From assembly GCA_018336015.1 (NCBI GenBank), contig JAGXQZ010000071.1:181224-245223 (forward strand): a stretch of 64,000 nucleotides of DNA, written 5' to 3'. The notes under the pieces were generated by a model, which searched no databases, was not told the DNA's origin, and saw only the letters and a program-made list of their open reading frames with translations. Source of the stretch: Algoriphagus sp. (GTDB lineage: Bacteria; Bacteroidota; Bacteroidia; Cytophagales; Cyclobacteriaceae). The translations under genes were made by a program, and so were the position numbers. Positions 19,355 to 27,029 of this stretch are shown here, in pieces (the first letter of the stretch is position 1; every line of letters starts with the position of its first letter).

Positions 19355-21007
19355 ATGCTTAAGTCACTCAGTATCTCAAATTATGCCTTGATTGATCAGC
19401 TGCTCATGCAGCCCAGTCCCAAGCTGAGTATGATTACTGGCGAGACAGGTGCCGGAAAGTCTATCATGCTAGGTGCAGTGGGGCTTTTGCTTGGCAATCG
19501 TGCAGATACTAAAGTACTTCTCCACGAGGACAAAAAATGTGTGGTAGAAGGCGTCTTTGAGATCCATCAATACGGATTGAAGGCCTATTTTGAAGAGTTG
19601 GAGTTGGATTACGAGGAGACTTGCATCATTCGAAGAGAAATCAGCGCAGGAGGAAAGTCACGATCCTTTATCAACGACACACCGGTATTGTTGGACACCT
19701 TAAAGGTCCTTGGGTCGAAATTAATGGATGTGCATTCACAGCACGATACCCTGCTGCTAGGCGAGGGGGCATACCAATTGAGTCTTGTGGATGCCTTTGC
19801 GCAGGCTCAGCAAGAGTTAGCGACTTACCAACTTGCATTTAAGGCTTTTAAAAAGGCCCGTAAAAATTTCGAAGACCTTAAGCAGAAAGCGTTTGAGCTC
19901 AAAAAAGAGGCTGACTTTAACCAGTTTCAATTGGACGAACTGAGTGCGCTGTCACTTCAAGCAGGAGAACAGGCTGAGCTTGAATCCGCTCAGGAAATCC
20001 TCGAAAATGCTGAAGAAATCAAACTCAAGATTAACGAACTGCTCTCCATTTTTCAGGATGAGCAATTTGGAGTCATCCAGGGTTTAGGCCAAATCCAGCA
20101 TGGATTGCAGGTTTTAGAGCGACTTGCTCACAAACTCGGAAGTTATCGTGAGCGATTTCATACGGTATTCATCGAGTTGAAGGATATTGTTGAAAGTCTC
20201 TCTGATGAGGAAGCCAGAGTAGAGGTGGACTTTGGGAAATTGGATCAAATCCGAGAAAGGCTAAGTAAGATTTACCAGCTCCAGAAAAAACATGGAGTAC
20301 AGACGGTAGAGGAATTGATGACCATCGAAAGTCAATTGGCTGACAAGGTTTTTCAGTTTCAAAATCTGGACGAAAGTCTGGCTGATGCTGAGAAAATTTT
20401 CCAAAATTCGGAAAGTTCCATGCTGGAAACCGGTAAACTACTCAGTGAAAAAAGGAAGTCCTGTTTCTCGTCTTTTGAAAGCGACCTGCAGCAATTACTC
20501 TTCGGTTTGGGGATGGAGAATGCCAAGATCAAATTGGATCTTCAAGCCATCTCCCCATCTCTGTCAGGATTGGATGAGGTGGAAATTCTCTTTTCAGCCA
20601 ACAAAGGCGGCGCCCTTCAGCCCCTGAAAAAAGTGGCTTCAGGCGGGGAATTTTCACGCTTACTCTTTGCCATCAAATACCTCATGGCGGATAAAATGGC
20701 GCTTCCGACTTTGATTTTTGATGAAATCGATACAGGGATCTCCGGAGAAGTGGCCCTTCAGATGGTGCGTATGATGAAGGATATCTCACAGAATCATCAA
20801 GTCATCTGCATCACTCATTTACCTCAAGTGGCCGCCAAAGGCGAGTCTCATTACTTTGTTTACAAGGATAATTCCTCGGATAAAACCATCTCCAAAATCA
20901 AACTTCTACAGTCAGAGGAAAGGGTACAAGAACTGGCAAAAATGATCGCAGGGACCAATCCATCGGTTTCAGCTTTGGCCAGTGCCAGAGAGCTGTTGCA
21001 GAATTGA
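19355..21007 (+). CDS. recN: DNA repair protein RecN
   Basis: 550-residue SMC-like ATPase for double-strand-break repair. Walker A GETGAGKS (~29-36), DVHSQHDTLLLG (~125-136), a long central coiled coil (~155-370, rich in E, K, L and Q), signature ASGGEFSRLLFAIKYL (~427-442), Walker B LIFDEIDTGISGEVA (~455-469) and CITHLPQVA (~489). Full length. It closes the conserved bamD cluster and precedes fabI. Confidence 0.96.
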   Translation: MLKSLSISNYALIDQLLMQPSPKLSMITGETGAGKSIMLGAVGLLLGNRADTKVLLHEDKKCVVEGVFEIHQYGLKAYFEELELDYEETCIIRREISAGGKSRSFINDTPVLLDTLKVLGSKLMDVHSQHDTLLLGEGAYQLSLVDAFAQAQQELATYQLAFKAFKKARKNFEDLKQKAFELKKEADFNQFQLDELSALSLQAGEQAELESAQEILENAEEIKLKINELLSIFQDEQFGVIQGLGQIQHGLQVLERLAHKLGSYRERFHTVFIELKDIVESLSDEEARVEVDFGKLDQIRERLSKIYQLQKKHGVQTVEELMTIESQLADKVFQFQNLDESLADAEKIFQNSESSMLETGKLLSEKRKSCFSSFESDLQQLLFGLGMENAKIKLDLQAISPSLSGLDEVEILFSANKGGALQPLKKVASGGEFSRLLFAIKYLMADKMALPTLIFDEIDTGISGEVALQMVRMMKDISQNHQVICITHLPQVAAKGESHYFVYKDNSSDKTISKIKLLQSEERVQELAKMIAGTNPSVSALASARELLQN

Positions 21008-21069
21008 GGGTTGAACTCCTAAATTTTGTCTATTTTTACCCGAATTTTTGAAATCAATCAAATAGCTAT

Positions 21070-21885
21070 ATGCCAGAAAATTTGCTAAAAGGAAAAGTGG
21101 GAATCATTACAGGTGCCCTTGATGAAAACTCCATTGCTTGGAAGACTGCACTCAAAGTAAAGGAGCAGGGTGGAAGATTCGTTCTGACCAACGCACCGAT
21201 TGCCATGCGAATGGGAGCCATCAAAGAACTTGCTGAAGAATGCAACACCATCGTCGTACCTGCCGATGCCACCGTCGTGGAGGATATCGAAAAGCTTTAT
21301 GCGGAAGCCAAGGAGTTTTTGGGTGCTGATTTTGACTTTCTCCTGCACTCGATCGGGATGTCTCCAAATATCAGAAAAGGAAGATCCTACGGTGACCTTA
21401 ATTATGAGTGGGCGATGAAATCCTACGATGTGTCAGCCATTTCCTTTCACAAGATGATGCACGTAGCTGAAAAGATGGACATTATGAAAGAATGGGGGTC
21501 GATTATTGGCCTTTCTTACATCGCAGCGCAGCGAGTGTACCCATTCTACACAGATATGGCTGACGCTAAAGCTCTTTTGGAAAGTATTGCTAGGGGGTAC
21601 GGCTATCGATTTGGCAAGGCTAAGAAAGTGCGAGTAAACACCATTTCCCAGTCACCGACCAAGACCACAGCAGGTACAGGAATCGGAGGATTTGATTCCT
21701 TTTTCAATTTTGCAGAAGCGCTCTCTCCACTAGGCAATGCTTCCGCAGATGCTTGCGCAGACTACATCGTGACCTTATTCTCTGATTTGACCCGAATGGT
21801 GACGATGCAAAACCTTTTCCACGATGGTGGATATTCCTTCACCGGGATTTCAGAAGAAATCATGGAGAAATTCAAAGATTTGTAA
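21070..21885 (+). CDS. fabI: Enoyl-[acyl-carrier-protein] reductase (NADH)
   Basis: 271-residue SDR-fold enzyme that performs the last reduction in each fatty acid elongation cycle. Visible: the FabI-type N-terminal cofactor segment GALDENSIAWKTALKVKEQG; LLHSIGMSP; and the catalytic Tyr-x6-Lys in FYTDMADAKALLESIA. Normal length. A terminator follows, so the gene ends a transcription unit. Confidence 0.95.
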   Translation: MPENLLKGKVGIITGALDENSIAWKTALKVKEQGGRFVLTNAPIAMRMGAIKELAEECNTIVVPADATVVEDIEKLYAEAKEFLGADFDFLLHSIGMSPNIRKGRSYGDLNYEWAMKSYDVSAISFHKMMHVAEKMDIMKEWGSIIGLSYIAAQRVYPFYTDMADAKALLESIARGYGYRFGKAKKVRVNTISQSPTKTTAGTGIGGFDSFFNFAEALSPLGNASADACADYIVTLFSDLTRMVTMQNLFHDGGYSFTGISEEIMEKFKDL

Positions 21886-21905
21886 CAAACGCAGAATTAT
21901 CTGAA

Positions 21906-21932
21906 AGCCTCGAAGTGATTCGGGGCTTTTTC
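21906..21932 (+). terminator. Terminator after fabI
   Basis: AGCCTCGAA pairs with TTCGGGGCT (one G-U) around GTGA and is followed by a T-rich run, 20 bp after the fabI stop. Confidence 0.8.
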
Positions 21933-22011
21933 ATTTTCCAGCTGTCCAAAATAGATTTTTTGATTTCCGATTTTCGCCTAACTTATCCATCCAAAGAATC
22001 CACCATACTTT

Positions 22012-23601
22012 ATGTTGAAAAAAATCACCTTACTCGGCCTCGCTGTATTTTCATTTGCAGTGGTGGCTGTTTCTCAAATTATGCCTTCTCCCAATCGGGC
22101 AGAGGGTGACGGTCCCTATGATCGGCTGATTATTCGCGGTGTCACATTAATTGATGGTACTGGTGCACCACCGATAGGACCAGTGGATATTGTGGTCGAG
22201 AAAAACCGAATCACCCAAGTACAAATCGTGGGTTATCCAGGATTGGATATCAATGAAAATCGCCGTCCAAAGGCGGATGATAAAACCAAAGTGATGGATC
22301 TGGAAGGCCACTACTTGCTTCCCGGATTTGTGGACATGCACGGGCATATCGGGGGAAATGGTCAAGGTACACCCGCAGAGTACGTCTTCAAACTGTGGAT
22401 GGCTCATGGGATCACCACCGTGAGAGATCCTTCTGCAGGAAACGGTTTGAATTGGGTGTTGGATCATAAAAAGAAGTCCGCAGCCAATCAGATTACAGCG
22501 CCAAGAATCCTTGCTTATACAGCATTTGGTCAAGGAGCCACTTCTCCCATCACCAATGCAGAGCAAGCAAAAGCTTGGGTAAATGAAAACAAAGCCAAAG
22601 GGGCCGATGGAATCAAGTTTTTCGGAGCAAAGCCTGAAGTGATGCAAGCCGCCATTTCTGAAAACAAGCGAATCGGCTTGGGCTCAGCGATGCACCATCA
22701 GCAGATGGATGTGGCCCGTTGGAATGTGCTTCACTCTGCTCGAGCTGGATTGACCTCCATGGAGCACTGGTATGGACTTCCGGAAGCGCTTTTTACAGAT
22801 CGCACCATCCAGGATTTCAGATTGGATTACAACTATCAGAATGAGCAGCATCGTTTTTCTGAAGCAGGAAACCTCTGGAAGCAAGCAGCAGCACCGTATT
22901 CAGAGCATTGGAATAAGGTCATGAATGAATTGCTTGAATTGGATTTTACCCTAGATCCAACGTTGAATATCTACGAGGCCAACAGAGACTTGATGAGGGC
23001 ACGTACCCAGGAATGGCATGATGTCTACACGCTTCCTTCGCTATGGAGATTTTACGCCCCAAACAGACAGTCCCATGGATCGTATTGGTTTGATTGGACC
23101 ACCGAACAAGAAGTGCAATGGAGAGAGAATTACCGTCTTTGGATGACTTTTGTCAATGAGTATAAGAATCGTGGAGGACGGGTGACTGCGGGTTCCGATT
23201 CTGGATTTATCTACCAGCTCTATGGCTTTGCGTATATCAGAGAACTGGAAATGCTCAGAGAAGCAGGTTTTCATCCTTTGGAAGTCATTCGCTCGGCCAC
23301 TATGTATGGAGCAGAAGCTTTGGGTATGGATAAGGAAATTGGAACAGTGGAAGTGGGCAAGTTGGCTGATTTTGTGATTTTGGAAGAGAATCCACTTCAA
23401 AATCTAAAAGTGCTTTATGGTACCGGTGCTATTCGGATCAATGATAAAAATGAACCCGTCCGTGTGGGTGGAGTGAAATACACTGTAAAAGACGGAATCG
23501 TTTATGATGCCAAAAAGATGCTTCAGGATGTAAAAACCATCGTAGACCAGCATAAGGCAAGAGAGAATGCCAGAATTACCCAGCCTGGACTGGATTGGTA
23601 A
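22012..23601 (+). CDS. Exported amidohydrolase family protein
   Basis: 529 residues: signal peptide (ending VAVSQ) and a TIM-barrel metal-dependent hydrolase. Metal ligands are visible in FVDMHGHIGGNG (~105-116) and in the late aspartate of TAGSDSGF (~394). The typical end SATMYGAEALGMDKEIGTVEVGKLADFVILEENPL is present. Relatives act on cyclic amides, dipeptides (imidazolonepropionase/prolidase-like) or other small amides, so the substrate cannot be fixed. It stands alone between two terminators. Confidence 0.87.
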   Translation: MLKKITLLGLAVFSFAVVAVSQIMPSPNRAEGDGPYDRLIIRGVTLIDGTGAPPIGPVDIVVEKNRITQVQIVGYPGLDINENRRPKADDKTKVMDLEGHYLLPGFVDMHGHIGGNGQGTPAEYVFKLWMAHGITTVRDPSAGNGLNWVLDHKKKSAANQITAPRILAYTAFGQGATSPITNAEQAKAWVNENKAKGADGIKFFGAKPEVMQAAISENKRIGLGSAMHHQQMDVARWNVLHSARAGLTSMEHWYGLPEALFTDRTIQDFRLDYNYQNEQHRFSEAGNLWKQAAAPYSEHWNKVMNELLELDFTLDPTLNIYEANRDLMRARTQEWHDVYTLPSLWRFYAPNRQSHGSYWFDWTTEQEVQWRENYRLWMTFVNEYKNRGGRVTAGSDSGFIYQLYGFAYIRELEMLREAGFHPLEVIRSATMYGAEALGMDKEIGTVEVGKLADFVILEENPLQNLKVLYGTGAIRINDKNEPVRVGGVKYTVKDGIVYDAKKMLQDVKTIVDQHKARENARITQPGLDW

Positions 23602-23628
23602 TCAAATCTGATTACAATAGTCCTAATT

Positions 23629-23666
23629 GAGGACGGAGCAATTAGTCTCCGTCCTCATTTTTTTTT
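23629..23666 (+). terminator. Terminator after the amidohydrolase gene
   Basis: Perfect 10-bp stem GAGGACGGAG / CTCCGTCCTC with an 8-base loop, followed by ATTTTTTTTT. Confidence 0.92.
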
Positions 23667-23697
23667 ACCTTCCGTCATTACCCAAAAACCTACAGCT

Positions 23698-24498
23698 ATG
23701 CCCTCTATTTTAGCCAACGGCGTCCAACTTTATTACGAAGAATACGGTGCCGGTGAAGATATCATCGTTTTTTCGCATGGACTTCTATGGAGTCACAAGA
23801 TGTTTGAAGCACAGATTTCGGCACTTTCCAAAGATTATCGGGTGATTGCTTATGATCATCGGGGACAAGGTAAGAGTGAGGTCAAAGCGCCATTTGACAT
23901 GGATACCGTGGCAGATGATGCCATAGCCTTGATAGAGTCCCTTCAACTTGGCAAGGTTCATTTTGCAGGCCTTTCCATGGGAGGTTTTGTAGGTATGAGA
24001 TTAGCCGCTCGAAGACCGGACTTGCTGAAAAGTCTAATCCTGCTAGAGACTTCTGCGAATGCCGAACCGGTAGAAAATCTGCCTAAATACAAGACGCTTA
24101 ATGGCATTGTCAAATGGGTGGGGATCATTCCACCGGTAGCTAATAAAGTTATGCACATCATGTTTGCAGAATCTTGGCTGGCTGATGAAGCAAATCAGCC
24201 TTCTATCAAGCGTTGGAAAAAGGAATTGATGAGCAATAGAAAAAGTATTACAGGTCCTGTAGAAGGAGTAATTTATCGAAAGGGAGTCGAGGACGAATTA
24301 AGTAGGATTTCTTGTCCTACGCTGGTGATCGTGGGGGATGAAGATGTGGCTACCAAACCTGAAAAAGCAAAATTTATACAAATGGGTATCTTGGGGGCTA
24401 GGCTTCACGTGATCCCGGGTGCAGGTCATAGCAGCTGTATTGAAAAACCCGAGAACGTAAATCAATTATTAAAAGACTGGCTTCAAGCCAAAAGCTAA
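23698..24498 (+). CDS. Alpha/beta hydrolase (3-oxoadipate enol-lactonase-like)
   Basis: 266-residue cytosolic alpha/beta-hydrolase without a signal peptide. Oxyanion motif FSHGLLWSH, nucleophile elbow GLSMGG (~98-103), acid in VGDEDVATKPE (~218) and catalytic histidine in GAGHSSCIEKP (~246). Similar to PcaD-like esterases, but no other aromatic-catabolism gene is adjacent, so the substrate is open. Single-gene unit between two terminators. Confidence 0.87.
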   Translation: MPSILANGVQLYYEEYGAGEDIIVFSHGLLWSHKMFEAQISALSKDYRVIAYDHRGQGKSEVKAPFDMDTVADDAIALIESLQLGKVHFAGLSMGGFVGMRLAARRPDLLKSLILLETSANAEPVENLPKYKTLNGIVKWVGIIPPVANKVMHIMFAESWLADEANQPSIKRWKKELMSNRKSITGPVEGVIYRKGVEDELSRISCPTLVIVGDEDVATKPEKAKFIQMGILGARLHVIPGAGHSSCIEKPENVNQLLKDWLQAKS

Positions 24499-24526
24499 AA
24501 AAAAAAGCCCCTAAGGGCTTTTTTTT
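24497..24526. terminator. Bidirectional terminator between convergent genes
   Basis: A run of A, then AGCCC-CTAA-GGGCT, then a run of T. The A and T runs make it usable from both sides: for the alpha/beta hydrolase (plus) and the GH16 gene (minus). Confidence 0.92.
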
Positions 24527-25376
24527 AATTGTTTTGGAATACTCTCACATAATCCACAATCATATGCTGTGGAAAAGTGGACGTAGCATCAGGAGATCCT
24601 GGCCAATTTCCTCCCACAGCGATATTGAAGATAAAGAAGAAGCTTCTTCTGAATTCATCCAATTGTGCAGGGGTGGTATCGATCACATGGTATTGCTTGT
24701 TGTCAATCAACCAACGGATGGATTTGTCATCCCAAATGATGGAATACACATGAAATTTATCGGAAAGCGTACCACTACCTAAGGTGTATTTGCCTCCAAA
24801 TTCAGCATGTTTGCCGTCATGTTCCCAATGGACAGTACCATGGACGGTATTTTCTCTGCCATTTCCTCCAATCATTTCCATGATATCAATCTCTCCGCAG
24901 GCAGGCCAACTGACCGTGTCAAAGTTGGATCCGAGCATCCATAGAGCAGGCCAAATTCCCTGTCCTTTTGGTAGAGAGGCACGGATATCTACTCTGCCAT
25001 ACCTGAATTGCTGTTTGCCCTTGGTGATAATTCTGGAAGAGGTGTATTCTCTTCCTCCAAAAGCTTCCTTTTTAGCTGTAATGACCAAATGACCATTTTG
25101 AATGCTGGTATTTTGTGGTCTGTAGAATTGGAGCTCGTTATTTCCCCATCCATTTTGTCCATTTCCCGTTTCGTGGCTCCAATTGGCCTGATTCAACGTA
25201 GCTCCGTCAAATTCGTCAGACCAAAGCAAAGTCATGCCGGGGTAGGTGGTTGGCGAGGTCAATCCCTGAGTCGGAATGGTTACCAAATCACCGCTGCCTT
25301 TCTTGGGGTCCTCATTGGATACACAGGCAGATAGGCCAAAAAAAGCCATGATGGAAAGTAAAAAGAGATTTTTCAT
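24525..25376 (-). CDS. Glycoside hydrolase family 16 lipoprotein (laminarinase/beta-glucanase type)
   Basis: 283 residues with lipobox SAC (Cys ~18). LLWSDEFDGATLNQANW opens the GH16 jelly roll. The catalytic signature E-x-D-x-x-E is in GEIDIMEMIG (~161-170; first Glu nucleophile, second Glu acid/base). GH16 enzymes of this form cleave beta-1,3(-1,4)-glucans such as laminarin. The gene follows, on the same strand, the duplicated-domain lipoprotein, and the pair looks like the business end of a small glucan-use locus. No SusC/SusD pair is present in the window. Confidence 0.92.
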   Translation of the reverse strand: MKNLFLLSIMAFFGLSACVSNEDPKKGSGDLVTIPTQGLTSPTTYPGMTLLWSDEFDGATLNQANWSHETGNGQNGWGNNELQFYRPQNTSIQNGHLVITAKKEAFGGREYTSSRIITKGKQQFRYGRVDIRASLPKGQGIWPALWMLGSNFDTVSWPACGEIDIMEMIGGNGRENTVHGTVHWEHDGKHAEFGGKYTLGSGTLSDKFHVYSIIWDDKSIRWLIDNKQYHVIDTTPAQLDEFRRSFFFIFNIAVGGNWPGSPDATSTFPQHMIVDYVRVFQNN

Positions 25377-25391
25377 AACCTTCTATATTAA

Positions 25392-25418
25392 ATCCCCGGT
25401 GGATCAACCACCGGGGAT
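25392..25418 (-). other. Strong intergenic hairpin between the glycan-binding lipoprotein and GH16 genes
   Basis: ATCCCCGGTGG / CCACCGGGGAT, an 11-bp perfect stem with a 5-base loop, lies in the 49-bp gap between two same-strand genes. No T-run follows on the minus strand, so it is more likely an RNA-stabilising or partial-attenuation hairpin than a full terminator. It may set the ratio of binding protein to enzyme. Confidence 0.6.
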
Positions 25419-25425
25419 ACCTAAA

Positions 25426-26826
25426 TCAGGCTGAAATTAATTTGAATGTCCACCAAACACCTGTTCCGGCTTGGATCTGAACGGTCATTCTTTTTACCCC
25501 CGCTGTTTCGGTCAAGCTGACCACTTGATAGGTTACTTCTCCGGGTGCTGTGACATTAGGCAATTCGCCTGCATTTACAGCTTTAGGAAGACCTACATGA
25601 GCTCCTTGGCCGATCAGTCTTAGCGTGCCTCCATCATAAATGTAGGTGAAAGTACCTTTGCCATCATGTGGCGCTTTTGGAGCTCCACATCCATCTGCGG
25701 CAATTCCCTGCCAAGTTTCCAACCACGTCTGAGTTCCCATATCCATGGTGAAAGAGCCATTTTCTGCGAAGGTATAAGTGTCGTCAAAGAAACAAGCTCT
25801 GGTGGTCACGTCTGCGACGGTATTAAACCACCACTCTCTGCTTCCTGCGGTAGGACCTACCGACAAAGCACCTTCTACTGGCTCCATTTTCCACTTCCCT
25901 ACGATTGCCGCACTGGCTGGAGGTCCTGAAATGAGTTTGAAATCCCACCATACGCCAGATCCGGCCTGTACTCTGAGTGTCATTCTTCTTGTATCCCCTG
26001 TCTTGGTTTGGTCTACAATGGTGTAGGCGATTTGATTAGCTACAGCTGCACCATTGGAGATTTCTCCAGCATTGTTGACTTTCGCCAAACCGACATGTGC
26101 ACCTTGTCCAATGAGGGTAAGGGTGGTACTGGTATAAGTGTAAGTGTAAGCTTTGGAACCGTCAAATGGAGCCTTTGGTGCTCCGCAGCCGTCTGCGGCT
26201 ACACCTTGCCAAGTTTCCAGCCAAGTGGTACTGCCCATATCGATTTTGAAGCTTCCATCGTTACCAAAGGTGTACTTGTCATCAAAAAAACAAGCTCTTG
26301 CAGAAACATCACCGGTAGAGTTTTGCCACCATTCGCTGCTTCCTGGAGTTGGTCCAACTTTCATTGCCCCGGCTACAGGCTCCATCGTCCAAACACCCGA
26401 AATGTCGAATGCGGGTCTGATGGATGCTACTCGGAAAGAAATGTTTTCTGTGGATTCATTTCCGTTGGAATCAGTCACTTTGATATCCAAGTTGTAATCA
26501 CCCGGGTCAAAGCCGCCTTTCACTTCAATAGTTACTTTTTGGCTGTCACCTGAGAGTGGTATGGTTTCAGTTTTTACGGTAGTGGCTCCTTTCTTAATAG
26601 TGTAAATAAAGCTGGAAAGAGTGGTAATCTTACCATTGTCAATTCCATCCGAGAGGGTCACTTCCAATTTGAAATCTTGCTTTTCTACTAGCCCACTGGT
26701 GATAGGTCCTAAGGCAATTATCGGCGGAGTGTCCACCACTGGCACATCCGTGAATCCATTGTCACATGCCCATACCATTGCGGAGAGCAAGCTGACTGCT
26801 GCGATTTTTAGAATTGATTTTTTCAT
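25426..26826 (-). CDS. Surface glycan-binding-like lipoprotein with a tandem duplicated domain
   Basis: 466 residues with lipobox WAC (Cys ~21). After an Ig/PKD-like N-terminal region (~30-135; two-strand pattern with DSNGNESTENISFRV), two copies of a ~150-residue domain follow (~138-300 and ~305-466). Each carries W(T/K)MEPV.GA..VGPT.GS.EWW, ARACFFDD.YTF, ETWQG.AADGCGAPKAP.DG and LIGQGAHVGL. The cysteines and tryptophans are conserved in both copies. Architecture and the adjacent GH16 gene suggest beta-glucan binding at the cell surface. That role is inferred; I cannot name the domain family. Confidence 0.75.
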   Translation of the reverse strand: MKKSILKIAAVSLLSAMVWACDNGFTDVPVVDTPPIIALGPITSGLVEKQDFKLEVTLSDGIDNGKITTLSSFIYTIKKGATTVKTETIPLSGDSQKVTIEVKGGFDPGDYNLDIKVTDSNGNESTENISFRVASIRPAFDISGVWTMEPVAGAMKVGPTPGSSEWWQNSTGDVSARACFFDDKYTFGNDGSFKIDMGSTTWLETWQGVAADGCGAPKAPFDGSKAYTYTYTSTTLTLIGQGAHVGLAKVNNAGEISNGAAVANQIAYTIVDQTKTGDTRRMTLRVQAGSGVWWDFKLISGPPASAAIVGKWKMEPVEGALSVGPTAGSREWWFNTVADVTTRACFFDDTYTFAENGSFTMDMGTQTWLETWQGIAADGCGAPKAPHDGKGTFTYIYDGGTLRLIGQGAHVGLPKAVNAGELPNVTAPGEVTYQVVSLTETAGVKRMTVQIQAGTGVWWTFKLISA

Positions 26827-26957
26827 GGGTTTATTTTTTTGACCAAGTTCTTCCTAATCCCACTGTGTCCCAAAAAGGCAACTCCTACATGTATTCATCA
26901 GTTAGATTTTTGGAATACATCAAAAATTCATCAATCATTAAAAAATGGCTCAATTTC

Positions 26958-26965
26958 TTACATTT
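26958..26965 (+). promoter_or_regulatory. Candidate -7 box for the propeller-type regulator
   Basis: TACATTTG fits TAnnTTTG; it is 64 bp before the chosen start at 27030 and 28 bp before an alternative ATG at 26994. A -33 TTTG is not clear. Confidence 0.4.
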
Positions 26966-27029
26966 GGAGGCTTTTCGGTTTTTTATTTATTGCATGGAAA
27001 ATGTGGGAACAGGTAAAAATCAGACTTTA

